Origin: Paraburkholderia sp.
Lineage (GTDB): Bacteria; Pseudomonadota; Gammaproteobacteria; Burkholderiales; Burkholderiaceae
DNA: 64,000 nt
Direction of reading: 5' to 3'
Assembly: GCF_028283785.1 (NCBI RefSeq)
Contig: NZ_JAPWKB010000018.1
Coordinates: forward strand, 186,001-250,000
Below are positions 55,022 to 64,000 of this stretch, in pieces. The notes beneath the pieces were generated by a model. That model did no database searches. It had not been told where the DNA came from and was given only the letters and a program-made list of their open reading frames with translations. A program made the position numbers and the translations under genes. Position 1 is the stretch's first letter. The number at the start of each line of letters is the position of its first letter.

Positions 55022-57175
55022 ATGTCAGCACCCGCAACCGATCTCACCGCAGGCGCGCCGTCGGGCCGCCGCCAGATTCTCGTCACGTCCGCCCTTCCCT
55101 ATGCGAATGGGCAAATCCATATCGGCCATCTGGTCGAATATATCCAGACGGATATCTGGGTCCGGTCGCTGCGAATGCATGGGCACGAGGTCTATTACGT
55201 CGGCGCCGACGACACCCACGGCACGCCGATCATGCTGCGCGCCGAGTCGGAAGGCATCACGCCGAAGCAGCTGATCGACCGCGTCTGGCAAGAACACAAG
55301 CGCGACTTCGACAGCTTCGGCATTTCGTTCGACAACTACTACTCGACCGATTCCGACGAAAACCGCGTGCTCAGCGAGTCCGTCTATCTGGCGTTGAAGG
55401 AAGCCGGTCTGATCGAAGCGCGCGACATCGAACAGGCGTACGACCCGGTCAAGGAAATGTTCCTGCCGGACCGTTTCATCAAGGGCGAGTGCCCGAAATG
55501 CGGCGCGAAAGACCAGTACGGCGACAGTTGCGAAGTCTGCGGTTCCACGTATCTGCCTACCGACCTCATCAATCCTTACTCGGTCGTATCGGGTGCTACG
55601 CCGGTTCGTAAGACGTCGACGCATTACTTCTTCCGTCTGTCCGACCCGCGCTGTGAGAATTTCCTGCGCAAGTGGGTGGGCGGTCTGGCGCAGCCGGAAG
55701 CGACCAACAAGATGCGCGAATGGCTCGGCGACAGCGGCGAAGCGAAGCTGGCCGACTGGGATATCTCGCGCGACGCGCCGTATTTCGGCTTCGAGATTCC
55801 GGGCGCGCCCGGCAAGTATTTCTACGTGTGGCTCGACGCGCCGGTCGGTTATTACGCGAGCTTCAAGAACCTCGCGGAAAAGCGCGGTCTCGACTTCGAC
55901 GCGTGGGTTCGTCGCGACTCGACCACCGAGCAATATCACTTCATCGGCAAGGACATCCTGTATTTCCACACGCTGTTCTGGCCGGCCATGCTCGAATTCT
56001 CGGGTCATCGCACGCCGACCAACGTGTTCGCGCACGGCTTTCTGACGGTTGACGGCGCGAAGATGTCGAAGTCGCGCGGCACCTTCATCACCGCGAAAAG
56101 CGTGATCGACACCGGCCTGAATCCGGAATGGCTGCGCTACTACTTCGCGGCCAAACTGAACAGCACGATGGAAGACCTCGACCTGAACCTCGACGACTTC
56201 CAGGCGCGCGTGAACAGCGATCTGGTCGGCAAGTTCGTGAATATCGCGAGCCGCACGGCCGGTTTCCTGATCAAGCGTTTCGACGGCAAGATCCAGGACA
56301 GCGCGATGCAACACCCGCTGCTCGGCAACCTGCGCGCGGCGATTCCGCAAATCTCGGCAAGCTACGAGGCGCGCGAGTACAACCGTGCGCTGCGTCAGAC
56401 CATGGACCTCGCCGACACCGTCAACGCGTACGTGGACAGCGCGAAACCGTGGGATCAGGCCAAAGATCCGGCCAACTCGGTCGCGCTGCACGAGACCTGC
56501 TCGGTCAGCGTCGAGGCATTCCGCCTGCTGTCGCTGGCGCTGAAGCCGGTGCTGCCGAAGGTCGTGGAATCGGTCGAGGCGTTCCTCGGCATCGAGCCGC
56601 TGACGTGGGCGCACGCTAACGTGCCGCTCAGCTCGGCCAGCCCGATCAACGCGTACAAGCATCTGATGACGCGGGTCGATCCGAAGCAGGTCGAGGCGTT
56701 GCTGGCCGCGAACCGCGATTCGTTGCAGCCGACGGGCACCGCGCCTGCCGCCGCCGACGCCGATGCAGCCGCGAAGGCGAAAGCCGCTGCGAAGGCAAAG
56801 GCGAAGACCGGCGCCGCCGCCCCGGCCGAAGACGGCATCATCTCGATCGACGATTTCGCGAAAATCGATCTGCGGATTGCGAAGATCGTGGATTGCAAGG
56901 CCGTCGAAGGATCGGACAAGCTGCTGCAACTGACGCTCGACGTCGGCGAAGAGAAAACCCGCAACGTGTTCTCGGGTATCAAGTCGGCTTATCAGCCGGA
57001 GCAACTGATCGGCAAGCTGACGGTAATGGTCGCGAATCTCGCGCCGCGCAAGATGAAGTTCGGTCTGTCCGAAGGGATGGTGCTGGCGGCGTCGGCGACT
57101 GACGAGAAGGCCGAGCCGGGTCTCTACATCCTCGAACCGCACAGCGGCGCGAAGCCGGGTATGCGCGTGAAGTAA
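55022..57175 (+). CDS. metG: Methionyl-tRNA synthetase
   Basis: This 717-residue class I synthetase charges tRNA-Met. It shows the HIGH motif in [15 protein letters not shown], a zinc knuckle [23 protein letters not shown] in [12 protein letters not shown], an anticodon-binding helical domain and a C-terminal EMAP-like tRNA-binding domain beginning [13 protein letters not shown]. Between them is an Ala/Lys-rich linker (about residues 580-605). I chose the start MSAPATDLT at 55022; the ORF-track extension to 54848 reads through a terminator. Confidence 0.96.
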   Translation: MSAPATDLTAGAPSGRRQILVTSALPYANGQIHIGHLVEYIQTDIWVRSLRMHGHEVYYVGADDTHGTPIMLRAESEGITPKQLIDRVWQEHKRDFDSFGISFDNYYSTDSDENRVLSESVYLALKEAGLIEARDIEQAYDPVKEMFLPDRFIKGECPKCGAKDQYGDSCEVCGSTYLPTDLINPYSVVSGATPVRKTSTHYFFRLSDPRCENFLRKWVGGLAQPEATNKMREWLGDSGEAKLADWDISRDAPYFGFEIPGAPGKYFYVWLDAPVGYYASFKNLAEKRGLDFDAWVRRDSTTEQYHFIGKDILYFHTLFWPAMLEFSGHRTPTNVFAHGFLTVDGAKMSKSRGTFITAKSVIDTGLNPEWLRYYFAAKLNSTMEDLDLNLDDFQARVNSDLVGKFVNIASRTAGFLIKRFDGKIQDSAMQHPLLGNLRAAIPQISASYEAREYNRALRQTMDLADTVNAYVDSAKPWDQAKDPANSVALHETCSVSVEAFRLLSLALKPVLPKVVESVEAFLGIEPLTWAHANVPLSSASPINAYKHLMTRVDPKQVEALLAANRDSLQPTGTAPAAADADAAAKAKAAAKAKAKTGAAAPAEDGIISIDDFAKIDLRIAKIVDCKAVEGSDKLLQLTLDVGEEKTRNVFSGIKSAYQPEQLIGKLTVMVANLAPRKMKFGLSEGMVLAASATDEKAEPGLYILEPHSGAKPGMRVK

Positions 57176-57210
57176 GGCAATACTCACGTCGCGAAAATAC
57201 GCGGCGAAAC

Positions 57211-57245
57211 AAAAAAGGCACGTCTTTCGACGTGCCTTTTTTTTA
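57211..57245. terminator. Bidirectional intrinsic terminator between metG and tamB
   Basis: GGCACGTC pairs with GACGTGCC, with six A before and eight T after. It serves both convergent genes. Confidence 0.92.
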
Positions 57246-57279
57246 TGCCCGGTCGCCCGGCTTGCCATCACGAACATCG

Positions 57280-60200
57280 CTACTGGCCGCCGCCCCATTG
57301 CCAGCGGTCGAAACGCCGTGTGTACAGCAGATCGACGCCGTCGAAGGTGCCGCTATACGCCGCCACCGACCAGTAACGCGTCAGGTTGACGGTCGCCTTG
57401 ATCGCGTTACTCGCCGACTGCAAGCCCTGTTCGTAGCCGATCACGAGCCACTCGTTGATCGCCTTCGACACCATCACCACCTGCGGGTCCGTCAAGCCCA
57501 CCTCGCTCCGTCCAACCGAAAACTCGTCGAGACCGAAGGTCTGCGCGATACGTTTGCCGCTCGCGCTGCCGAGCAACGCGAGCGCGGTCGTCATCGTGCT
57601 TTGCTGACCGAGGTTGTTACCCTGATCCGTGCCGTGGCCGAACAGCAGCCACGACAGCTTCTCGTTATCCGGCACGTTGGGCTCGGACACCAGTTTGGCG
57701 TTCGGCGACTGCACCGTCCCCGTCACCTGCACGCCCGCCTCGACCTGCTGGTTGCGGCGCATCGCCAGAATATTGATGCCCGGATTCGCGACCGGACCGT
57801 TGAACGTGAAGAAGCCGTTCTCGATGCCGAGCTTGCGGCCAAACGCCGTGTACGTCGAGCCTTCGGTCACGCGGACATTGCCGACTGCGCGCAGCGGCAG
57901 GTTCGGCGCGCTCATCGCGGTGATCGTGCCGCGCAGCCCGAGATCGGCGCCCTGACCGCGGAAACGGAAATCCTTGCCGAGGTCGATATCGATATTGGCG
58001 CGCGGCGCGAACCGGCCAACCGGCTTTTCGCTGCCGGGCACCTCAGGCTGCTTCTCGCCGATCACCGTGCCGTCCGGCCGAACCACCACCACGTCGTCGC
58101 CCAGCGACGGCGCCGACGACTCCGGCAAATCGAACAGCGCGTGATCGACGGTGAATTTGCCGTTGATCGCCATGCCGCCCTGCGCGCCCGCATTCGCAAC
58201 GCTCGCGCTGCCCGACAGCGACAATTGCCGGTCGGGCGACGCGAACAGTTCCAGCTTGTCCGCGACGATGCTCGCATTCATGTCCGGCTCCGCGCCGTCC
58301 AGGCGCACGCGGCCGGAGGCGCGCAGCGTTCCGCTCGCGCCGTGAAACTCGACCTGCTGGAAGTCGACGAGGTTCTGCGACAGCGCGATCCGGATCACGC
58401 CGTCTTTCAACTGCACGCCCTGATCGACCATCGTGGCCGACAGTTCGTCGCCGATCAGCGAGCCCGACAGATTCGGCTTCGCGACCGTGCCGCCGATCGC
58501 CAGCTTCAACGCGAGATGCCCGTCGAGCAGATAGCTCGGGCCAAACAGACCGCCGGTGGTTTTCAGCGACGGCACGTTCGCGTTGACGCTGCCGCTGAGC
58601 GGCGCTTCCTCGTTGACCGTCAGACGGCCATCGCGCATCGCCAGATTCGTGTGGGCGTCGGCGTCGATCACGCCGAGGCGGCTGGCCTGCGCGTGCACCG
58701 TCGCGTTCATCCGGTTGCCCGCGCTGAAGTCGGCGCGCGCCGACAGATCCGTAATACCCAGCGATGCCAGCCCGCGCCCCACTTCGACCGTCACGTCGCC
58801 GGTGCGCCGCTTGATCTGGATATGGCCGGTGGCCGTGTCGCCGAGCGCGAAATCCCAGTCGCCGTCGAAGACGAGATCCGATTTCAACGTGGACGGCGTG
58901 CCCGTGATCTGCTGCTTCAGTTCCATCAGCCGCGTCAGCGACACCGACGTCAACGATCCCGCCGACTGGATGCGCCCGCGATCGAAAGCGAACGCCTTCA
59001 GATCGAGCACCGCGCCTTCGAGCGTGAGCCGCGTCGAACCGAGCGTGATCCGGTTCGCGCTGGCGCCGATCGTCAGCGGCATTTCCAGATTCAATGCCGG
59101 CGTGCCGCGATTTTGCAGATGCGACAGCGTGCCGTCCCAATGCGTGCCGTCGCGCGCGTCGGTCAGACGGCCGTTCGCGTTCAACGTCAGATCGAGCGGC
59201 TGCCCCTGCAATTTGCCGGTCGTCGCGACGTCGAGCGTGTGGCTCGCGCGCGTGCCGCGCAGATGCGCAGTCAGCGTGGCAAGTTCGACGCCTTCGGTGC
59301 GCAGGTTGCGTGCATCGGTCGAGAACACCAGCGCGCCGTTCGCGCCGTCCCGCAACTCGGCATGACCTTCCGCGTGACCGACCTGGTTGGCGCCGAACAC
59401 GACGCTGTCCGCCTTGTAGTTCAGCACGACGTTCGGATGCGCGAACGAGCCGGTCAGATCGCCGTCCGCCGCGACCACGCCCGCGAGACCGAAGCCGAGC
59501 CGGTCGAGCGCAGGCGCGTCGACGCGGAAGCGCAAGCGGTCGCCGGGCGCGCCGAAGCTGCCTTGCAGATTGACCTGATTGCCTGCCACCGACAATTCCG
59601 CGCGGCTCGGCAGGATGCGCGAACCGGCAAGCTGGATCGTGCCTGCGCCCGTCAGCGGCAAACCGTCGTAGACACTTTGAGTGAGCTTGAAATCGGCCTT
59701 GGTGGTGAAGGTCGGGCCGAGCACGCCCGCTGCGCTCAGCGTGCCGCTCACGCGCGCGTCGATCCGGTGCGCGGGCGTGGCGGTCGCGCGGCCTTTGGCT
59801 TTGCCTCTGACCGGCGCGTCCTTGCGCGGCGGCTTCGCGGCGGCGGTTTTGACCGCATTCGCGGTGGCGTCGACCGATGCCTGGGCGACCGCTTTCGCCG
59901 CGTCCGCGACCGGACCTTCGTTCGCGCCTTGCGCGGATTGTGTGGCTTTACCCGCAGCCTTCCCGGCGGGTTTCGGCGCGGGCCGGGTTTCAGCCCGGTT
60001 TTCGGGCTTCGGTGTAGAACCGGACGTGGACTGGCTGCCCGCTTTCGATGACGTCGAAGGTTTCGGCAAGTCCACCGGCGTGCGCGACGGCATTTGCGAG
60101 GTCAGCGACAATGGATCGAAATCGGTCAGTTGCGCCTTCAGGTTGTACGTCGAATTCGTGTCGTGCTTGATCGCGCCCGACAGATCGATGCGGCCCTTGC

Positions 60201-61785
60201 CCGAGGTCACGCGCACGTCGCTGAAGCTGGTGCGCGCCGGATCGAGCGTGACCTTGCCTTGCGCGCGCAGACCGGCCTTCGGGTCGGCGAGATCGAGCGT
60301 GACGCTCTGGATGTCGTCGTTCAGGCGGATCGCGACCGGTCCGGCGAGTTGGGTCGGACGGACCGTGGCTTCCAGTGCGTTCAGGTCGAGACCGGCGACC
60401 TGGAAATCGAACTGGCCGCGCTTGCCGGTCAGCGCGCCGCCGCCCTTGAGCGTGGCGCTTTTGACGAGGCGCACGTTCAGGTTCGAAATGCGCTGCGCCT
60501 GCGCGTCGAGCCGGATGTCGGCGTGTGCGTCGATCAGCGGCAACAGGTGTTGATCGATCGCGCCCGGTGTCGCGTTGACGATCGATACCGATCCGGCCAC
60601 CGCGAAGCCCGCCGCACGTTCGCCGGCGGTGGGGTTTTCGTCCGTGGGACGGGTTTGTGGCGAAGAGGCCGTGGCTGCGCTGGCGGCGCTAACCGCGCTC
60701 GCCATGCTGGCGACGCGAGGCAAGCCCGACGCGCCGACCGCGCTCGCCGCAGCTTTCGGCGTTGTGCCCGCGCTCGCGCTCGCACCTACGCCCCCGCCCG
60801 CACCCGCACCAACCGGCGACAGATCCGCACGCACCGCGAGATCGGCCGCGGGCGCGCCCGGCGCGAATGCTTGCGGATTCACGTGATCGAAGGTCAGCGT
60901 GGCGCGGCGCAACGGCACGTCGCTGAACGGCGTGGCTTCGACGCGCGCGTGACCGCTCAGCTTCATCCCGCTCGCATCGAGTTCGGCGAGCAGGTTCTCC
61001 AGCGAGCCGGACAGATGACCGCCGACCTGCACCGCTTCGTTGTTGACCTTGCCCGAATAGCCGAGGTCGCCGGTCAGCGGAAACGGCTGCACGCCATCGA
61101 GTTTCGCCGAAGCCGTGACCGCGCCGAACGGCGTATCGAGCCGATCGACGGCGGCCTCGTGATGCCGGCCGTCGCTGCGCCCGTGGAACTGGAAACGCGA
61201 AAACTCGGTGGTCGACGAACCTTGATGCAGCAGCAGCCGCTCGACGCTGATATCGCGAATCTCGATCTGCATCGGCAATAGCAGGTCTTTCGGCAAGCTG
61301 ACCGGACCGCTGCTCGACGACGACGACGAACCGATCCGCGCGTCGATCGTGCCGACGTGTAAGTAGTCGATCGCGAAACGCCACGGCGCGCGCGTCAGCG
61401 CCCAACGCCCGCTGATCCGGTCGATCCGGATATCGGTGCCGCGACTGTCCAGACTGTGCCAGGCCACGTGATCGAGCCGCACGCCACGCGACAGCGCGCC
61501 GCCTTCGAGCGTGCCAGTGAGTCGTCCATCGAGCAGTTTCACCGCCGCGCGCCACGCGTACGCGGTGCCGCGCTCGGTCGTCAGCGCGCCGTACAGCAAG
61601 CCCACGCCCAGCGCGACCAGCAACACCAGCACGGCCAGCACCCACACCAGCACACGCCACCCGCGACGCCGACGGCGCGGCGCGGGAGCGGGCGGCTGCG
61701 GCGGCGTACCGGCGTCGCCGGTCCCACCGGGCGTGGCGTCGCCGGTGGAGTGCGGAGGCGGGTTGGCGGAAGCGTCCGTCGTCAT
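57280..61785 (-). CDS. tamB: Translocation and assembly module protein TamB
   Basis: This very large (1501-residue) inner-membrane-anchored AsmA-like protein has one N-terminal transmembrane helix (about residues 42-67) preceded by a Pro/Arg-rich cytoplasmic tail, then a long periplasmic beta-helix-like region with repeated amphipathic strands. The C-terminal DUF490/TamB domain contains FGRKLGIENGFFTFNGPVANPGI and LLFGHGTDQGNN. TamB with TamA is thought to help insert outer-membrane proteins and to move phospholipids across the periplasm. A low-complexity Lys/Pro/Ala insert around 560-680 is unusual in size. It is downstream of tamA by 88 bp. Confidence 0.93.
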   Translation of the reverse strand: MTTDASANPPPHSTGDATPGGTGDAGTPPQPPAPAPRRRRRGWRVLVWVLAVLVLLVALGVGLLYGALTTERGTAYAWRAAVKLLDGRLTGTLEGGALSRGVRLDHVAWHSLDSRGTDIRIDRISGRWALTRAPWRFAIDYLHVGTIDARIGSSSSSSSGPVSLPKDLLLPMQIEIRDISVERLLLHQGSSTTEFSRFQFHGRSDGRHHEAAVDRLDTPFGAVTASAKLDGVQPFPLTGDLGYSGKVNNEAVQVGGHLSGSLENLLAELDASGMKLSGHARVEATPFSDVPLRRATLTFDHVNPQAFAPGAPAADLAVRADLSPVGAGAGGGVGASASAGTTPKAAASAVGASGLPRVASMASAVSAASAATASSPQTRPTDENPTAGERAAGFAVAGSVSIVNATPGAIDQHLLPLIDAHADIRLDAQAQRISNLNVRLVKSATLKGGGALTGKRGQFDFQVAGLDLNALEATVRPTQLAGPVAIRLNDDIQSVTLDLADPKAGLRAQGKVTLDPARTSFSDVRVTSGKGRIDLSGAIKHDTNSTYNLKAQLTDFDPLSLTSQMPSRTPVDLPKPSTSSKAGSQSTSGSTPKPENRAETRPAPKPAGKAAGKATQSAQGANEGPVADAAKAVAQASVDATANAVKTAAAKPPRKDAPVRGKAKGRATATPAHRIDARVSGTLSAAGVLGPTFTTKADFKLTQSVYDGLPLTGAGTIQLAGSRILPSRAELSVAGNQVNLQGSFGAPGDRLRFRVDAPALDRLGFGLAGVVAADGDLTGSFAHPNVVLNYKADSVVFGANQVGHAEGHAELRDGANGALVFSTDARNLRTEGVELATLTAHLRGTRASHTLDVATTGKLQGQPLDLTLNANGRLTDARDGTHWDGTLSHLQNRGTPALNLEMPLTIGASANRITLGSTRLTLEGAVLDLKAFAFDRGRIQSAGSLTSVSLTRLMELKQQITGTPSTLKSDLVFDGDWDFALGDTATGHIQIKRRTGDVTVEVGRGLASLGITDLSARADFSAGNRMNATVHAQASRLGVIDADAHTNLAMRDGRLTVNEEAPLSGSVNANVPSLKTTGGLFGPSYLLDGHLALKLAIGGTVAKPNLSGSLIGDELSATMVDQGVQLKDGVIRIALSQNLVDFQQVEFHGASGTLRASGRVRLDGAEPDMNASIVADKLELFASPDRQLSLSGSASVANAGAQGGMAINGKFTVDHALFDLPESSAPSLGDDVVVVRPDGTVIGEKQPEVPGSEKPVGRFAPRANIDIDLGKDFRFRGQGADLGLRGTITAMSAPNLPLRAVGNVRVTEGSTYTAFGRKLGIENGFFTFNGPVANPGINILAMRRNQQVEAGVQVTGTVQSPNAKLVSEPNVPDNEKLSWLLFGHGTDQGNNLGQQSTMTTALALLGSASGKRIAQTFGLDEFSVGRSEVGLTDPQVVMVSKAINEWLVIGYEQGLQSASNAIKATVNLTRYWSVAAYSGTFDGVDLLYTRRFDRWQWGGGQ

Positions 61786-61873
61786 ACGGAAAAGTGGCGA
61801 ATGAAGTGCAAGACAGTCGGCACGGCTGAATAGGATGTCAGGAAAAATTCCGTCGGAGAAATCGCATGTCGCA

Positions 61874-63847
61874 TCAGAACGCGATCCCCAATGTCAGATA
61901 CGGACGCACGCTCTTGTTGCGAATGCCGTAGGCGATATCGACGTTGACCGGACCGACCGGGCTGCGCCACCGAGCGCCGACACCGACGCCCGGATAGAAC
62001 ACTTTTTCGCCCCAGGTATCGGTCGCGGTGCCGATATCGAAAAACGCGGCCGCGCCCCAATCGTGGTTGAACCAGTGCTGATACTCGCCGCTGCCGGTCA
62101 GCAGATATTTGGTGGGCAGAATCGAGCCGTCGACGTTGTTACCGATGCTCTGGAAGCCATAGCCGCGCACCGAATTCGACCCGCCCGCGCGAAACAGCAG
62201 CGACGCCGGCACGCCGCTCGACGGCCCGCTCGTGAACACGCCGCCCATTTCCGCACGAAACACGATGATGTCGGCCTTGCCGATCGGGACGTACTGCTGG
62301 CCGCGCGCGTAACCGCGCACGAAGCTCTGGTCGGTCAGCATATGCTTGACCGCGAAGCCCGCCTCGACGTGAATCAGGTTGCCCGAACGCGGGAACAACG
62401 GGTCGTCGGTATTGCGGCGGGTCCATGACCACGCGGGCACCAGCGCGCGGCTCGTGGTCGGCGCGATGGCGTTCTGGTCCAGCCGGTCCTGGTAGTAGAG
62501 GATCGAATACGAGTAATCGATGTACTGCGAGGTGCGGGTTCGCTGCACGCCCGCACGAATACTGTAGATGCGGGTGTCGGACACATCCGTGGTCGTATAG
62601 GAACCCAACACACTGTTGGTCCAGCCACGCGCGCCCGGCGGCATTGCCAGCTGGATCTGACCGTACTGCTGGACTTCGTCGATGCGTCCTTCGATCGAGA
62701 AAGGCCACGCTTTGCCGAAGGTGTCGAGGTACGAATACGCGCCCTGCACCTGCGGACCGTTATCGGTCGAATAACCGATACCGCCGCGCACGCTGTTATA
62801 CGGATATTCGCTGACCTTCACGTGAACCGGCGTTTCGGCGGGTTTGGCCGTGTCGTTGTCTACGTCGATCGCGACGCTCGCGTAGTACGGCGTGTTCTGC
62901 AACTGCCGCTGAAGCTCGGTCACGCGCTGCACGTCGTACACATCGCCAACCGCAATCGGGTTCACGTTCGTGACGATGTGCTCCGGATAACGCCGCGTGC
63001 CGGACACGTCCAGCGGCCCCATCGTGAAGGTCGGACCGCTGTCGAACGACACGGTGAGCTTTGCGTCGTGCGTGCGCGGATCGATCCGCGCGACCGAGCG
63101 CGCGATTTTCGCGCCCAGATAACGCTTCGACTGCAAGGCCTTCAGCGCGTCGTTCTTCGCGTCGTTCCAGCCTGCCTGCGAAAACGGGTCGCCTTCGTGC
63201 AGCGAAAACGCAAAGCGCGTGGCGTTTTCCTGCTCCGGCGCTTCGGTCAGGATCGGCCCGCGAAACGACAGCGAGATCGACGAAATGGTGGTGAGCGGCC
63301 CGGGATCGACGCTGACCGTCACGTGCTTGCGACCGTCGACGGTTCGCACGTCGGTGCGCACGACCGGCGTGAAATAACCGCTGGTGGAAGCGAGATCGCG
63401 CACCTGTTGCGGCGTCGCGGTGACGAGAAATTCGAACTGGTCTTCGCTGATGTCGTCGCGCTTTGCGAAGCGGGAAATATCCAGGTGCGCTTCGAGCAGT
63501 TTGCGCAGATCGCGCGGCGTGGCCTCGATGTCGACGGTGTACGCCGCATGATGGCGCGAGAACCACGCGGCCTGCGCCTCGCGCGACGCAAACGGCGCGG
63601 TGAAGCCCAGCATCACGACCGCGCACGCGACGCACCCGCGCAGCGTCAGCGGCAGGAACGAGATCAACGCGGCCAGATGCGTGCGCCCGAAGGATCGCGC
63701 CGCTGCCGCCTGCCTGCTCCGCCCGTGCGGCGTTCTGATCGCACACCCCGTCAAACAGGACCTCCAGCCGTTGTCAGTCAATCTGTTGAAAAATCGTCGT
63801 GCCGTAGAGCGAAACCGCGCGCGACAAGGACCGCCGGAGACCGTCAT
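61874..63847 (-). CDS. tamA: Translocation and assembly module outer-membrane protein TamA
   Basis: This BamA/Omp85-superfamily protein has N-terminal POTRA domains (AAYTVDIEATPRDLRKLLEAHL and following repeats up to about NPIAVGDVYDVQRVTELQRQLQ) and a C-terminal 16-stranded barrel (VRGGIGYSTDNGPQVQGAYSYL onwards, with the lid-lock VRGYGF motif and terminal YLTLGIAF). The hydrophobic lead (LISFLPLTLRGCVACAVVMLGFTAPFA) is the signal region. The start is uncertain: 63949, 63847 and later codons are all possible, and no strong ribosome site was seen. I list 63847. It forms an operon with tamB. Confidence 0.9.
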   Translation of the reverse strand: MTVSGGPCRARFRSTARRFFNRLTDNGWRSCLTGCAIRTPHGRSRQAAAARSFGRTHLAALISFLPLTLRGCVACAVVMLGFTAPFASREAQAAWFSRHHAAYTVDIEATPRDLRKLLEAHLDISRFAKRDDISEDQFEFLVTATPQQVRDLASTSGYFTPVVRTDVRTVDGRKHVTVSVDPGPLTTISSISLSFRGPILTEAPEQENATRFAFSLHEGDPFSQAGWNDAKNDALKALQSKRYLGAKIARSVARIDPRTHDAKLTVSFDSGPTFTMGPLDVSGTRRYPEHIVTNVNPIAVGDVYDVQRVTELQRQLQNTPYYASVAIDVDNDTAKPAETPVHVKVSEYPYNSVRGGIGYSTDNGPQVQGAYSYLDTFGKAWPFSIEGRIDEVQQYGQIQLAMPPGARGWTNSVLGSYTTTDVSDTRIYSIRAGVQRTRTSQYIDYSYSILYYQDRLDQNAIAPTTSRALVPAWSWTRRNTDDPLFPRSGNLIHVEAGFAVKHMLTDQSFVRGYARGQQYVPIGKADIIVFRAEMGGVFTSGPSSGVPASLLFRAGGSNSVRGYGFQSIGNNVDGSILPTKYLLTGSGEYQHWFNHDWGAAAFFDIGTATDTWGEKVFYPGVGVGARWRSPVGPVNVDIAYGIRNKSVRPYLTLGIAF

Positions 63848-64000
63848 GCAACGCCATGGACGCTGTGACCGCCACGCACCGAAGCACGCTATTTGAACAC
63901 AAGGGCACGGCCCGACGCGATCTTGAAAAAAGACCGGACAGCCCTGCAAACACTGGATTGTGGCGTATTGATCTGGATATTGGCGGCTGCGTGCGCGGGA
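63848..64000. other. Region upstream of tamA to the window end
   Basis: About 150 bp with no supported gene. It may contain the tamA promoter, or the true start of tamA if the longer ORF is used. Confidence 0.4.

Noticed and set aside
57232-60051. Plus-strand ORF of 939 codons
   Set aside because: It is the antisense shadow of tamB, with low-complexity Arg/Ala/His composition.

Overview
The window is high-GC chromosomal DNA from a beta-proteobacterium of the Burkholderiaceae, most likely Paraburkholderia or a close relative such as Caballeronia. The evidence is gene content and order: a hemC-hemDX-hemY heme operon divergent from ppc, a Burkholderia-type trimeric porin, a tamA-tamB pair, mrp near metG, dcd next to an Orn/Lys/Arg decarboxylase, and a DUF883/small membrane protein pair. 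It is mostly core chromosome with one accessory patch at 44.2-47.8 kb. I saw no tRNA, rRNA, CRISPR array, prophage or replication origin.

Layout. 0-10.8 kb: a frameshifted DHA2-type MFS exporter, a roughly 0.8-kb inverted-repeat element (copy A), otsA, small proline-rich and hypothetical proteins, an NtrC-type regulator, a DUF883 operon, a receiver-less sigma-54 activator and a coupled pair of paralogous lipoproteins. 10.8-20.7 kb: an ABC transporter (ATPase plus double-domain permease), a membrane diguanylate cyclase, a small ferredoxin-fold-like protein, a Cpx-like two-component system divergent from a Spy/CpxP-like protein with matching direct-repeat boxes between them, and a pirin. 20.7-28.4 kb: a polar amino-acid ABC transporter (HisQMP type), a major porin, PII, a FemAB-like acyltransferase with a GIY-YIG protein, and ppa. 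28.4-32.6 kb: an aldehyde dehydrogenase, SDR and MFS catabolic cluster. 32.7-44.2 kb: heme operon, ppc, an XRE regulator, argH and a bestrophin-like channel.

44.2-47.8 kb: a second copy of the inverted-repeat element (copy B), preceded by a 39/40-bp tandem array and split by an IS256-family and an IS30-family insertion. Copy A serves as the uninterrupted reference, so the insertion sites and the 8-bp IS256 target duplication can be read directly. Both copies lie between convergent genes and carry hairpin-rich arms, which suggests a mobile or duplicated bidirectional terminator-like element with no protein of its own.

47.8-64 kb: an LprI-like protein, an Orn/Lys/Arg decarboxylase with two frameshifts, dcd, a SodC-like lipoprotein missing most metal ligands, mrp, an OmpA-family lipoprotein, metG, tamB and tamA. 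Four single-base frameshifts (near 985, 46809, 48980 and 49482) can all be read as one extra G on the plus strand. This pattern should be checked as possible assembly error before the genes are called pseudogenes.
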